From JBNGOQ01 sp050589645 (GTDB lineage: Bacteria; Bacteroidota; Bacteroidia; Flavobacteriales; Flavobacteriaceae), in contig NZ_JBNGOQ010000005.1 of NCBI RefSeq assembly GCF_050589645.1, forward strand, positions 310,001 to 374,000: a DNA stretch of 64,000 nt. Direction: 5' to 3'. Both the position numbers and the translations under genes were made by a program. Shown here in pieces: positions 17,699 through 25,963 of the stretch (within the stretch, counting starts at the first letter, position 1; the number at the start of each line of letters is the position of its first letter). The notes beneath the pieces were generated by a model that saw only the letters and a list, made by a program, of their open reading frames with translations, was not told the DNA's origin and searched no databases.

Positions 17699-18783
17699 TA
17701 ACCTTTGTAAAAGGGGAGTTTGACCACAGTGGCCGGAACCGCGTTTTTTCTAATTTGAATGTGGATCTTGCTTCCAACCGAAGAAAAAACGGAAGGAACA
17801 TACCCCAGTCCAATCCCTTTGCCCAGTGAAGGTGACATCGTACCCGAAGTGACCCTTCCCAGTACGGCACCGTTGGTGTCCACAATATCGTAGCCTTGTC
17901 TCGGGATACCTCGTTCATCCAGTTCAAAGGCGATTAATTTTCGCTTTGCACCATGTTCCTTGGCTTTGGCCAATGCCTCGCTGTTCACAAAATCCTTGGT
18001 AAATTTGGTGGTCCACCCCAATCCCGCTTCAAATGGGGAGGTTTGGTCATCTATATCGTTCCCATAAAGGCAATAGCCCATTTCCAATCGTAAGGTGTCC
18101 CTAGCCGCTAAACCAATGGGTTTTATGCCGTAGTCTGCACCTGCTTCCAGTACGTTGTCCCAAACCTGCTTTACCTCCCCGTTTTTGCAATAAATCTCGA
18201 ATCCGCCAGATCCGGTATATCCCGTTGCCGAAATAATGACATGGGCAATTCCGGCAAAATCCGCCACCACAAAATTGTAGAAACTAATAGTTGCCAAATC
18301 CACCGAGCTAAGCGATTGCATGGCCTCCACCGCTTTTGGGCCTTGAATGGCCAACAGGGAATAGTCCTCCGAAATGTTTCGCATGGTGGCCCCAATGGAT
18401 TCGTTATACTTGGAAATGTGGCGCCAATCCTTATCGATATTGGAAGCGTTTACCACCAAAAGATAGACCTCTTCTTTTACCCGGTACACAATTAGATCAT
18501 CTACAATACCACCTGTTTCGTTGGGCAAATAACTGTATTGTGCCTTGCCTACCGTAAGCTTGGCGGCATCGTTGGCGCTTACCTTTTGTACCAGATCTAG
18601 GGCATTTGGGCCTTCTATCAGAAACTCTCCCATATGGGATACATCAAAAACGCCCACACCCTGTCTTACCGTTTCGTGTTCCACCGTAACCCCCTCATAG
18701 GAAACCGGCATTTGATATCCGGCAAAAGGTACCATTTTGGCTCCCAGAGCCTCGTGTGTTTTTGTCAAAGCAGTGCTCTTCAT
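17698..18783 (-). CDS. gcvT: Aminomethyltransferase (glycine cleavage system T protein)
   Basis: T protein of the glycine cleavage complex: transfers the aminomethyl carbon to tetrahydrofolate and releases ammonia. 361 residues from ATG 18783 (MKSTALTKTHEALGAKMVPFAG...). Conserved VFDVSHMGEF, GGIVDDLIVYR, TGYTGSGGFEIY, LGARDTLRLE-like LAARDTLRLEMGY and GRVTSGTMSPSL are all present. The frame is open back to TTG 18804, but that codon lies inside the -7 element, so ATG 18783 was chosen. Other gcv genes are not in the window. Confidence 0.95.
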   Translation of the reverse strand: MKSTALTKTHEALGAKMVPFAGYQMPVSYEGVTVEHETVRQGVGVFDVSHMGEFLIEGPNALDLVQKVSANDAAKLTVGKAQYSYLPNETGGIVDDLIVYRVKEEVYLLVVNASNIDKDWRHISKYNESIGATMRNISEDYSLLAIQGPKAVEAMQSLSSVDLATISFYNFVVADFAGIAHVIISATGYTGSGGFEIYCKNGEVKQVWDNVLEAGADYGIKPIGLAARDTLRLEMGYCLYGNDIDDQTSPFEAGLGWTTKFTKDFVNSEALAKAKEHGAKRKLIAFELDERGIPRQGYDIVDTNGAVLGRVTSGTMSPSLGKGIGLGYVPSVFSSVGSKIHIQIRKNAVPATVVKLPFYKG

Positions 18784-18801
18784 CCTCTTTAATTTGATGG
18801 A

Positions 18802-18809
18802 CAAATTTA
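18802..18809 (-). promoter_or_regulatory. -7 promoter element of gcvT
   Basis: TAAATTTG on the minus strand, a perfect TAnnTTTG, predicts a start about 12 nt before the gcvT ATG. The best TTTG upstream is 24 nt away, longer than usual. An AT-rich inverted repeat (AAAGATTT/AAATCTTT, within 18835-18855) may serve as the weak end of the thr operon. Confidence 0.5.
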
Positions 18810-18883
18810 TCGATTAATTTATCGACAGCATAACAAAGATTTTCAAATCTTTTACGTATGCCTACTACTGTTTAAAATTGAAC

Positions 18884-20179
18884 CTAGCCACTCAACAAAT
18901 ACGATTTTAGCTGGTCGTAGGAGCTTATGGCATGGGCCTTCTTTGTTCCGTCCATCACCTTTTGGATTTGTGGCGGGATGGGCAACTTTTGATCAATGGT
19001 GTCCTCCACGATGTCCAAAAATTTTACCGGATGTGCCGTTTCCAAAAATATCCCGTAGGTGTTGGGGTGCTCCGCCTGGTATTTTTTAAGGCCTAAATAG
19101 CCTACGGCCCCATGCGGGTCTGTAATGTATTTGGATTCCCGGTAAATATGCTTCATGGCCGCTTTGGTCTCGGTATCGGTAAAGGAATAGGAGGAGAGAT
19201 CCTGGGCAAGTGCATCAAAACGATTACCATATAGGTGCCTAATGCGAATAAAGTTACTGGGATCTCCCACATCCATGGCGTTCGATATAGTAGCCACGGA
19301 GGGTTTTGGCTCGTAACGTGCATTTTTCATGTAATTGGGGACAATATCATTCAGATTGGTGGCGGCCACAAAATGTTTAGCGGGCATGCCCAGACGTTTT
19401 GCCACCATACCGGCACAAATGTTTCCAAAATTACCGCTTGGAACGGAAAACACGATTTCCATTTCCTTTTTTTGTGCCTGTCGGTAAGCAAATAAGAAGT
19501 AGAATAACTGGGGCAGCCAGCGGGCCACATTTATGGAGTTGGCCGAGGTCAATTGCATATGGGCAAGCAGGTCCTTATCCAAAAAGGCAGTTTTTACCAT
19601 ATGCTGGCAATCATCAAAGCTACCCGTTACCTCCATCGCCGTAATGTTTTTACCCAAAGTGGTCAGCTGCCGCTCCTGGATATCGCTTACCTTACCGCTG
19701 GGATATAAAATGACCACTTGGACCCCTTCGACTCCCAAAAAGCCATTGGCAACGGCTCCTCCTGTATCCCCTGAGGTGGCAACCAGTACCGTAACCTCAT
19801 TGTTCTTTCCCTGGGAAAAATAACCGAGACATTGGGCCATAAAACGTGCGCCAACGTCTTTAAAGGCCATAGTTGGGCCGTGAAAAAGCTCCAAGGTGGC
19901 CATATTTTCCCCAAGCTCCACAAGGGGAAAATCAAAATCCAGCACTTTGCTTATGATTTCCCGCAATGGCCCATCAGGGATATCCAAGCTTACAAATTGC
20001 CTTATGGCCCGGAATGCTATTTCATGTTTGGAAAGGCTGGCGATGTCATCAAAGAAGGAAGCCGGTAGCGGATCGATCTTTTCGGGAAAATACAAGCCCC
20101 TATCGGGCGCTATACCATTGATTACCGCATCTTTAAAGGAAACCTGGGGCGCTTGCCCGTTTAAGCTGTAAAAGTTCAT
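18884..20179 (-). CDS. thrC: Threonine synthase
   Basis: 431-residue PLP enzyme making threonine from O-phosphohomoserine. MNFYSLNGQAPQVSFKDAV at the start; PTMAFKDVGARF carries the PLP-binding lysine; TSGDTGGAVANGF and PSGNFGNICAG bind the phosphate of PLP. Last gene of thrA-thrB-thrC; it begins directly after the thrB stop. Confidence 0.95.
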   Translation of the reverse strand: MNFYSLNGQAPQVSFKDAVINGIAPDRGLYFPEKIDPLPASFFDDIASLSKHEIAFRAIRQFVSLDIPDGPLREIISKVLDFDFPLVELGENMATLELFHGPTMAFKDVGARFMAQCLGYFSQGKNNEVTVLVATSGDTGGAVANGFLGVEGVQVVILYPSGKVSDIQERQLTTLGKNITAMEVTGSFDDCQHMVKTAFLDKDLLAHMQLTSANSINVARWLPQLFYFLFAYRQAQKKEMEIVFSVPSGNFGNICAGMVAKRLGMPAKHFVAATNLNDIVPNYMKNARYEPKPSVATISNAMDVGDPSNFIRIRHLYGNRFDALAQDLSSYSFTDTETKAAMKHIYRESKYITDPHGAVGYLGLKKYQAEHPNTYGIFLETAHPVKFLDIVEDTIDQKLPIPPQIQKVMDGTKKAHAISSYDQLKSYLLSG

Positions 20180-21103
20180 TTAGTTCAATATCTTGATTCC
20201 ATCGGAATTGATCTTGGAGATATGAATATCGTAGGGAATTCCGATTTTTTGATACACTTCCTTCATGGATATCGCTACTGCTTTGGCGGTGTCCATCCCC
20301 TTGCTGAGGCCAAAAATGGAAGGCCCCGAGCCCGAAATACCACACCCAAGGGCACCTGCGTCCAGAGATTTGGATTTCACCTCGTCAAAACCGGGGATGA
20401 GTATGGACCGAATGGGTTCTACAATATGGTCCACTAAGGAACGTCCAATAAGCCCATAATCCTGAGTGTAAAGACCTGCAACGAGTCCGCCTACATTGCC
20501 CCATTGCTTTATACCGTCTTCCAGGGATATTTTGGTTTTCAGGATTTTTCTCGAATCCGAGGTCTTTATCTCTATTTGTGGATGGATAACCGTAGCCACC
20601 AAGGCGGGCGGGGCACTTATATTCACAATATCCAAGGGGTCGTAACTCCGTACTAGGCTAAACCCCCCGAAAAGGGCGGGGGCTACATTGTCTGCATGGG
20701 CCACACCACTTGCCAAACGTTCCCCTTCCATGGCGAAAGCCACCAACTCTAAGGTTGTAAAAGGTATTCCCAATAGTCTGTTCACGGCCCATACGGCGCC
20801 TGCTGCACTTGCCGCACTGCTTCCAATACCGCTTCCAGCCTTTATTTTCTTATGGATCTCCATTTCAAAACCACCCTGATATGTATGGGCCTGGAGCAAT
20901 GCCATGGCCGCTACCCCCGCTACGTTTAAATGAGCGTCCGTGGGTAGGTCCTGCCCGGTGATTTTGGTGATCTTTACGCCCGGTTCGGATGTTTTCCGAA
21001 CGACCATTTCGTCTCCAACACCGTCCAAGGCAAGCCCCAGAACATCGAACCCACATGAAATATTGGCGATGGTAGCCGGACTAAAAATTCGTATTTCTTC
21101 CAT
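20180..21103 (-). CDS. thrB: Homoserine kinase
   Basis: GHMP-family kinase phosphorylating homoserine. 307 residues from ATG 21103 (MEEIRIFSPATIANISCGFD). The ATP-binding GSGIGSSAASAAGAV motif and the C-terminal GISGSGPSIF motif are intact. A TTG at 21109 overlaps the thrA TGA; the ATG two nt after that stop is preferred. Middle gene of the thr operon. Confidence 0.95.
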   Translation of the reverse strand: MEEIRIFSPATIANISCGFDVLGLALDGVGDEMVVRKTSEPGVKITKITGQDLPTDAHLNVAGVAAMALLQAHTYQGGFEMEIHKKIKAGSGIGSSAASAAGAVWAVNRLLGIPFTTLELVAFAMEGERLASGVAHADNVAPALFGGFSLVRSYDPLDIVNISAPPALVATVIHPQIEIKTSDSRKILKTKISLEDGIKQWGNVGGLVAGLYTQDYGLIGRSLVDHIVEPIRSILIPGFDEVKSKSLDAGALGCGISGSGPSIFGLSKGMDTAKAVAISMKEVYQKIGIPYDIHISKINSDGIKILN

Positions 21104-21105
21104 GA

Positions 21106-23550
21106 TCAAAAGTTTCCGATTCTAATGATATCTGCAAAGATACCGGAAGCAGTGACTTCTGCACCCGCCCCGGCCCCTTTTATGATCATAGGTTGGTTGG
21201 GATAGCGTTCCGTATAGAAAAGCACAATATTATCGCTGCCTTCCAAATTGTAAAAGTCATGCGTTTTTGGAATACGCTCCAAACCAACGCTGGCCTTTCC
21301 GTCCTTGAACTGGGCCACATATTTAAGCTTGGCGTCGTCTTCCACTGCCCTTTTGTATAGGTCTTGAAAGGAAGCCTCGTGTTTTTCCAAGGAGGCGAAA
21401 AAGGCATCATTGTTAGTGGTGTTCAAGCTTTCCTGCGGGAGAAAGGGCTTGTTCTCAATGTCGTCAATATCGAGTTGATATCCGCTCTCTCGCGCCAAAA
21501 TCAAAATTTTCCGCATCACGTCTATTCCACTGAGGTCAATTTTGGGGTCCGGTTCGGTATAGCCTTCCTCTTGCGCCTGTTTCACAATATCGTGAAAGCT
21601 GGTTTGATCATTGAAATTATTAAACACAAAATTTAGGCTCCCCGATAACACGGCCTGTATGTTCAATATCTTATCCCCGGAAGCAATCAGGTTTTTCAGG
21701 GTGTCTATGATTGGTAGTCCGGCCCCTACATTGGTCTCGAATAAAAATGGGGCATTGTATTCACGGGCAAGGTCCTTTAACCGCCTGTAATTTTTATATG
21801 CTGAGGCACATGCAATCTTATTGCAGGTAACTACCGAAATGCTCTTTTCAAGATAGGTGGCATAGGTCTCCGAAACCACCTCGCTGGCGGTATTGTCCAC
21901 AAAAATGCTGTTTCTGAAATTCAGTTTTCCTACCCGTTCTATGAAAGCTGAGGCATCCGCTTTTTCACCTGCGCCGAGAAGTTCTTCCCAATCCTGTAAA
22001 GGGATACCGTTCTCCATAAAGACCATGGTACGGGAATTTGATATTCCAATAACCCTAATGTTCAGTTTTAGATGGTCCCTTAGGTATTTCTCCTGCCCTT
22101 GTATTTGGGCCAGAAATTTGGAACCCACGTTCCCCACGCCCATTACAAAGAGGTTCATTTGTTTTATATTTTCCTCAAAAAACTCCTCGTGAAGCGCGTT
22201 CAGGGCCTTTTTTACATCTTCCCTTGTTATAACGGCAGAAATGTTCCTTTCGGAAGCGCCCTGCGCGATGGCCCTGATATTTACATTGTTTTTCCCCAAG
22301 GTACTGAACATCTTTCCGCTAAGACCTTGGTGACTTTTCATGTTATCGCCCACCAGGGCTATAATGGCCAAATCTTTTTCTACGATGACAGGTTTTATTT
22401 TTCCAAGGGAAATCTCGTACTCAAAGGCTTCGTTCACTATGGAGGCCGCTTTTTTGGCGTTCTCGGCCGAAATACCCACGCATATCGAGTGCTCCGAAGA
22501 GGCTTGTGTAATCAGCACCACGCTGATATCCGCTAAGGAAAGCACCTCAAAAAACCGTTTTGATATTCCCGGAACCCCCACCATCCCTGGACCTTCCAAA
22601 GATAAAAGCACAATATGTTCCACATGGCTTATACCGCGAACCGTCTTTCCTTCCTTGTTTTGATTTTTGGTAATCAGGGTACCCGGATCCTGAGGCCTAA
22701 AGGTGTTCTTGATCACTATGGAAATTCCCTTGGCCAATATGGGTTGTATTGTAGGTGGGTAAAGCACTTTGGCACCAAAGTGCGAAAGTTCCATAGCTTC
22801 TTCGTATGAAATGTGTTCAATGGCCTTGGCCTGCTTCACTATTTTTGGATTGGCCGTGTACATTCCACTGACATCGGTCCAAATTTCGAGTAGGTCCGCA
22901 TTGAGGACCCCGGCCATGATGGCGGCGGTGTAGTCCGAACCACCCCTGCCCAAGGTAGTGGTGTTTCCCTTAATGGAGGAAGCTATGAACCCGGCCATTA
23001 CCACTATTCTTTGGGATACTTCTGCCATAAAATCCCTGCAACGGTCATGGGTAAGCTCAAAATCCACTACGGCCCTACCATAGGTTTCGTTGGTTTTGAT
23101 AAGCTCTCGACTGTCCTTATAGACCGCGTCCATTTTCTCCGCGATAAAAAATTCGCTTATGATATGGGAGGACAACAATTCCCCATAACTCACTATCTTA
23201 TCCGACAACTTCAAAGTGGTCTCACTAATGGAGTATGCCCCTTCAAGTAAGGTTTCCAGGCCGTTCAGCTCACTTTTCACCTTGCTCAGTACTTTGCTCT
23301 GTGCGGTAATGGGAATCAATTCCTTAATCGTAAGAAGATGCCTGTTTTCAATTTCGGCAAGGGTTTTTTTATAGGTATTGTCCTCTTTGGAGGCCAAATC
23401 CGCTGCTTGGAGCAGTAGATCGGTAATTCCCCCCAAGGCAGAGAGTACTACAATTACTTTATCGTCCTTTGTATTGGAGACAATGTTTTTGACCTGGGAT
23501 ATGTTTTCTGCATTGGCCACGGAGGTACCGCCAAATTTTAGAACTTTCAT
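21106..23550 (-). CDS. thrA: Bifunctional aspartate kinase / homoserine dehydrogenase I
   Basis: 814-residue fusion catalysing the first and third steps of threonine synthesis. Aspartate kinase part (about 1-300) starts MKVLKFGGTSVANAENI and has GRGGSDYTAAI; two ACT regulatory domains follow (about 310-460); the homoserine dehydrogenase part has the NAD motif VMGVGNVGSKFL and the ETNVGAGLPII catalytic region. First structural gene of thrABC. It is preceded by a threonine-rich leader ORF, so transcription attenuation by threonine supply is likely, besides feedback through the ACT domains. Confidence 0.96.
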   Translation of the reverse strand: MKVLKFGGTSVANAENISQVKNIVSNTKDDKVIVVLSALGGITDLLLQAADLASKEDNTYKKTLAEIENRHLLTIKELIPITAQSKVLSKVKSELNGLETLLEGAYSISETTLKLSDKIVSYGELLSSHIISEFFIAEKMDAVYKDSRELIKTNETYGRAVVDFELTHDRCRDFMAEVSQRIVVMAGFIASSIKGNTTTLGRGGSDYTAAIMAGVLNADLLEIWTDVSGMYTANPKIVKQAKAIEHISYEEAMELSHFGAKVLYPPTIQPILAKGISIVIKNTFRPQDPGTLITKNQNKEGKTVRGISHVEHIVLLSLEGPGMVGVPGISKRFFEVLSLADISVVLITQASSEHSICVGISAENAKKAASIVNEAFEYEISLGKIKPVIVEKDLAIIALVGDNMKSHQGLSGKMFSTLGKNNVNIRAIAQGASERNISAVITREDVKKALNALHEEFFEENIKQMNLFVMGVGNVGSKFLAQIQGQEKYLRDHLKLNIRVIGISNSRTMVFMENGIPLQDWEELLGAGEKADASAFIERVGKLNFRNSIFVDNTASEVVSETYATYLEKSISVVTCNKIACASAYKNYRRLKDLAREYNAPFLFETNVGAGLPIIDTLKNLIASGDKILNIQAVLSGSLNFVFNNFNDQTSFHDIVKQAQEEGYTEPDPKIDLSGIDVMRKILILARESGYQLDIDDIENKPFLPQESLNTTNNDAFFASLEKHEASFQDLYKRAVEDDAKLKYVAQFKDGKASVGLERIPKTHDFYNLEGSDNIVLFYTERYPNQPMIIKGAGAGAEVTASGIFADIIRIGNF

Positions 23551-23619
23551 GTTGTTTGATTAAAGGATACTAGTTGATTCAAATAGAAAAATGCGTGGAA
23601 CGGACGAATATATAGTTGC

Positions 23620-23712
23620 TTACCCCAAAGGGGTAGTGGTGGTAGCGGTAGTAGCACGACCATTGCTTGATGGAGAAAGGAAATTTTTTATGTCCGTCTT
23701 AAAATAAGGCAT
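23620..23712 (-). CDS. thr operon leader peptide (thrL-like), 30 residues
   Basis: Short ORF on the minus strand starting MPYFKTDIKN and ending RATTATTTTPLG, so six of seven successive residues near its end are threonine (the other is alanine). It ends 69 nt before thrA. The start lies about 10 nt after the predicted transcription start, under a near-perfect promoter. The last codons fall within the hairpin TACCCC-TTT-GGGGTA (23621-23635). A second pairing is possible between GACGGAC (23698-23692) and GTCCGTT (23605-23599). I see no classical U-run terminator, so the exact switch is open. By analogy with E. coli thrL, ribosome stalling at Thr codons would sense charged tRNA-Thr. Confidence 0.7.
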   Translation of the reverse strand: MPYFKTDIKNFLSPSSNGRATTATTTTPLG

Positions 23713-23728
23713 ACTTCTTAGAAAGATT

Positions 23729-23759
23729 CAAAAGTAGTATTTTTGGTTCCCTAATCAAA
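23729..23759 (-). promoter_or_regulatory. thrLABC promoter
   Basis: Minus strand TTTG (23759-23756), 19 nt, TACTTTTG (23736-23729): a full match to the Bacteroidetes consensus. Predicted start about 23722, roughly 10 nt before the leader ATG. Confidence 0.8.
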
Positions 23760-23812
23760 TGTTTCTACAAATTTTTACTAAATCGTCAACATTTGCCAAA
23801 CTTTTTTATTGA

Positions 23813-25357
23813 ATGAAGATTTTTTCTGCGAAACAGATATACGAAGCTGATAAATTCACAATCGAGAACCAGCAAATTGAGAGTGAGGCCCTTATGGAAA
23901 GGGCCGCTGTCCAGATTTTCAACTGGATCCACCACAGAATGCAGGGCGCACAGGTAAAAATCCACCTGTTTTGTGGAATTGGCAACAATGGGGGTGATGG
24001 CATTGCCCTTGCCAGACATTTACAGGAACACGGCTACAATATTGCCGTAAACGTGGTGAACTATAGCGAAAAGCGTTCCAAGGATTTCCTGATCAATTTG
24101 GACAGGTTAAAAGACCGAAAGATTTGGCCCAGCTTTTTGGATTCGGATTGTGAGTTCCCGGAAATTGGGAAGGACGACATTATTGTGGACGCCATTTTCG
24201 GCATCGGGCTCAACAGGGTTCCCGACCCCTGGGTAGTTAACTTAATGCAGCATTTAAATGAGTCCCAGGCCTTTGTTCTTTCGATCGATGTACCCTCGGG
24301 ACTATTCATGGACAAGGTGCCAAAAGACCCGCAGGCGGCGGTACGATCCAACTATGTGCTGAGTTTCCAAGCCCCAAAATTGATTTTCTTTCTGCCACAA
24401 ACCGGGAGCTACAGTAATCAATGGGAAGTGTTGGATATTGGACTGGACCCCGAATATCTGATGGAGACCGAAACGGAATACGAACTTATGGGGAAGAACC
24501 AGGTATTGCCATGGTACCTTCCACGTGAAAAGTTCTCCCATAAAGGTACGTATGGGCACGCCTTGATCATGGGTGGCAGTTATGGAAAAATTGGGGCGGT
24601 CATCCTAGCTTCAAGAGCATGTTTGACTTCTGGTAGCGGATTGGTTACCGCACATGTACCTTCCTGCGGCTATATTCCCTTGCAAACGGCCCTTCCCGAA
24701 GCCATGGTCATTACAGCGGCGGGAGAACGTGAGGTTTCTTCAGTGGATTTTGACATTTCGCCTACGGCCATAGGCCTGGGGATGGGCTGGGGTACCTCGA
24801 AAAATACAGGAAAGGCCCTCCGGGGGTTTTTGGAGCAGAACAGGCAGCCGCTGGTCTTGGATGCCGATGCGCTGAACTTATTGTCCAAATATCCCGATTT
24901 GCTGAAAAAAATAGGTAAGCAAGCGGTACTTACCCCACACCCCAAGGAATTGGAACGCTTACTGGGCACATGGAAAGATGATTTTGACAAACTAAAAAAG
25001 GCAAAGGCGTTTTCGGCCAAGTACGATTGTATTTTGGTAATCAAAGGGAGCCATACCATTACGGTATATCGGGATAAGGGATACATCAATACTACGGGAA
25101 ATCCCGGGATGGCCACTGCGGGCAGCGGTGACGTGCTCACTGGAATAATAACGGCTTTGATAGCGCAGGGTTACCCCCCGCTCAGGGCGGCAATTTTTGG
25201 TGTCTACCTGCATGGGAGGGCTGGTGATATCGCTGTAGAGCAAATGGGTTACCAGGCACTTACGGCCTCGGACATAAGCCATCATATCGGCAAGGCCTAT
25301 ATAGATCTTTTTGAGCTGCCGGAAGCGGTGGAGGAACCAAATGAGGAACCGTCCTAA
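23813..25357 (+). CDS. nnr: Bifunctional NAD(P)H-hydrate epimerase / ADP-dependent (S)-NAD(P)H-hydrate dehydratase
   Basis: 514-residue metabolite repair enzyme restoring damaged NADHX/NADPHX. N-terminal YjeF_N epimerase domain (about 1-215) with CGIGNNGGDGIALAR and VDAIFGIGLNR; C-terminal ribokinase-like dehydratase domain with HKGTYGHALIMGGSYGKIGA, LTPHPKELERLL and the catalytic GNPGMATAGSGDVLTG. Divergent from the thr operon. A candidate -7 element TATTTTTG lies at 23738-23745 without a clear -33 partner; it overlaps the thr promoter region on the other strand. Confidence 0.95.
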   Translation: MKIFSAKQIYEADKFTIENQQIESEALMERAAVQIFNWIHHRMQGAQVKIHLFCGIGNNGGDGIALARHLQEHGYNIAVNVVNYSEKRSKDFLINLDRLKDRKIWPSFLDSDCEFPEIGKDDIIVDAIFGIGLNRVPDPWVVNLMQHLNESQAFVLSIDVPSGLFMDKVPKDPQAAVRSNYVLSFQAPKLIFFLPQTGSYSNQWEVLDIGLDPEYLMETETEYELMGKNQVLPWYLPREKFSHKGTYGHALIMGGSYGKIGAVILASRACLTSGSGLVTAHVPSCGYIPLQTALPEAMVITAAGEREVSSVDFDISPTAIGLGMGWGTSKNTGKALRGFLEQNRQPLVLDADALNLLSKYPDLLKKIGKQAVLTPHPKELERLLGTWKDDFDKLKKAKAFSAKYDCILVIKGSHTITVYRDKGYINTTGNPGMATAGSGDVLTGIITALIAQGYPPLRAAIFGVYLHGRAGDIAVEQMGYQALTASDISHHIGKAYIDLFELPEAVEEPNEEPS

Positions 25358-25363
25358 AGGAAG

Positions 25364-25765
25364 CTATTTTCCCTTGACGCGTCTTTTTACCCAAACCAGG
25401 GCATTGTTATACTCTATGAAGAACTTCATAGGCTTTTTGTAGAACAATTTTTCGATCTTAAAGTTGTGCATATCCATTTCCTTGATGGAAACGATGGCAA
25501 AGGCCTTAAGGTTTTCCAGTTCCCTTAAATAACTGTAGATCGTAGGGTCTACTGCATGTGAATTTTTGCGTAGGCTGATAAAGCCAAAGTCCCTGTCCCG
25601 AAAATGTATCTCGGATATTCCAATGATCTGATACGCCCTTTCCAAAGTTAGGGTGGAACCTTCCTCAAAGATAGAGACCATGTAGTCCTCATATACCTGA
25701 ACCTTACCTATCTCCAATTGATATTCCCTAACGATAATCGTTTTCTTAGCCGGTCCGACTCTCAT
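25364..25765 (-). CDS. Conserved flavobacterial hypothetical protein (STAS/SpoIIAA-like)
   Basis: 133 residues. Alternating strands and helices (KVQVYEDYMVSIFEEG, RDFGFISLRKNSHAVDPTIY, LKAFAIVSIKE) resemble a flavobacterial family with a STAS/SEC14-like fold; this is pattern similarity only. It converges on the nnr gene, the two stops 6 nt apart. No partner kinase or phosphatase is nearby. Function unknown. Confidence 0.6.
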   Translation of the reverse strand: MRVGPAKKTIIVREYQLEIGKVQVYEDYMVSIFEEGSTLTLERAYQIIGISEIHFRDRDFGFISLRKNSHAVDPTIYSYLRELENLKAFAIVSIKEMDMHNFKIEKLFYKKPMKFFIEYNNALVWVKRRVKGK

Positions 25766-25911
25766 TTTCCGTAATTTATAGTGTCTGCAACGAAAGTAGA
25801 CGTATGCGTAGCTATTGTGAAAAATATTAGACCAAAGGCCTAAATATCGTTTATACGGCTTATTGGCCGTTTTGGCTGTATTTTATTTCCTACCCTTTGG
25901 GGCAAGGCCAT

Positions 25912-25941
25912 AAAAAAAGGGAGTCGAATAAATCGACTCCC
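25912..25941 (-). terminator. Intrinsic terminator of clpC
   Basis: Nine-bp stem GGGAGTCGA/TCGACTCCC with a 5 nt loop; on the minus strand it is followed by seven T residues (25918-25912). Confidence 0.9.
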
Positions 25942-25963
25942 CTATCATCAAATTCTTACGCAA

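Noticed and set aside
23599..23698. Classical intrinsic terminator in the thr leader
   Set aside because: The T-run near 23590 has no stable stem directly before it; only a long-range 7-bp pairing was found, so no terminator was annotated.
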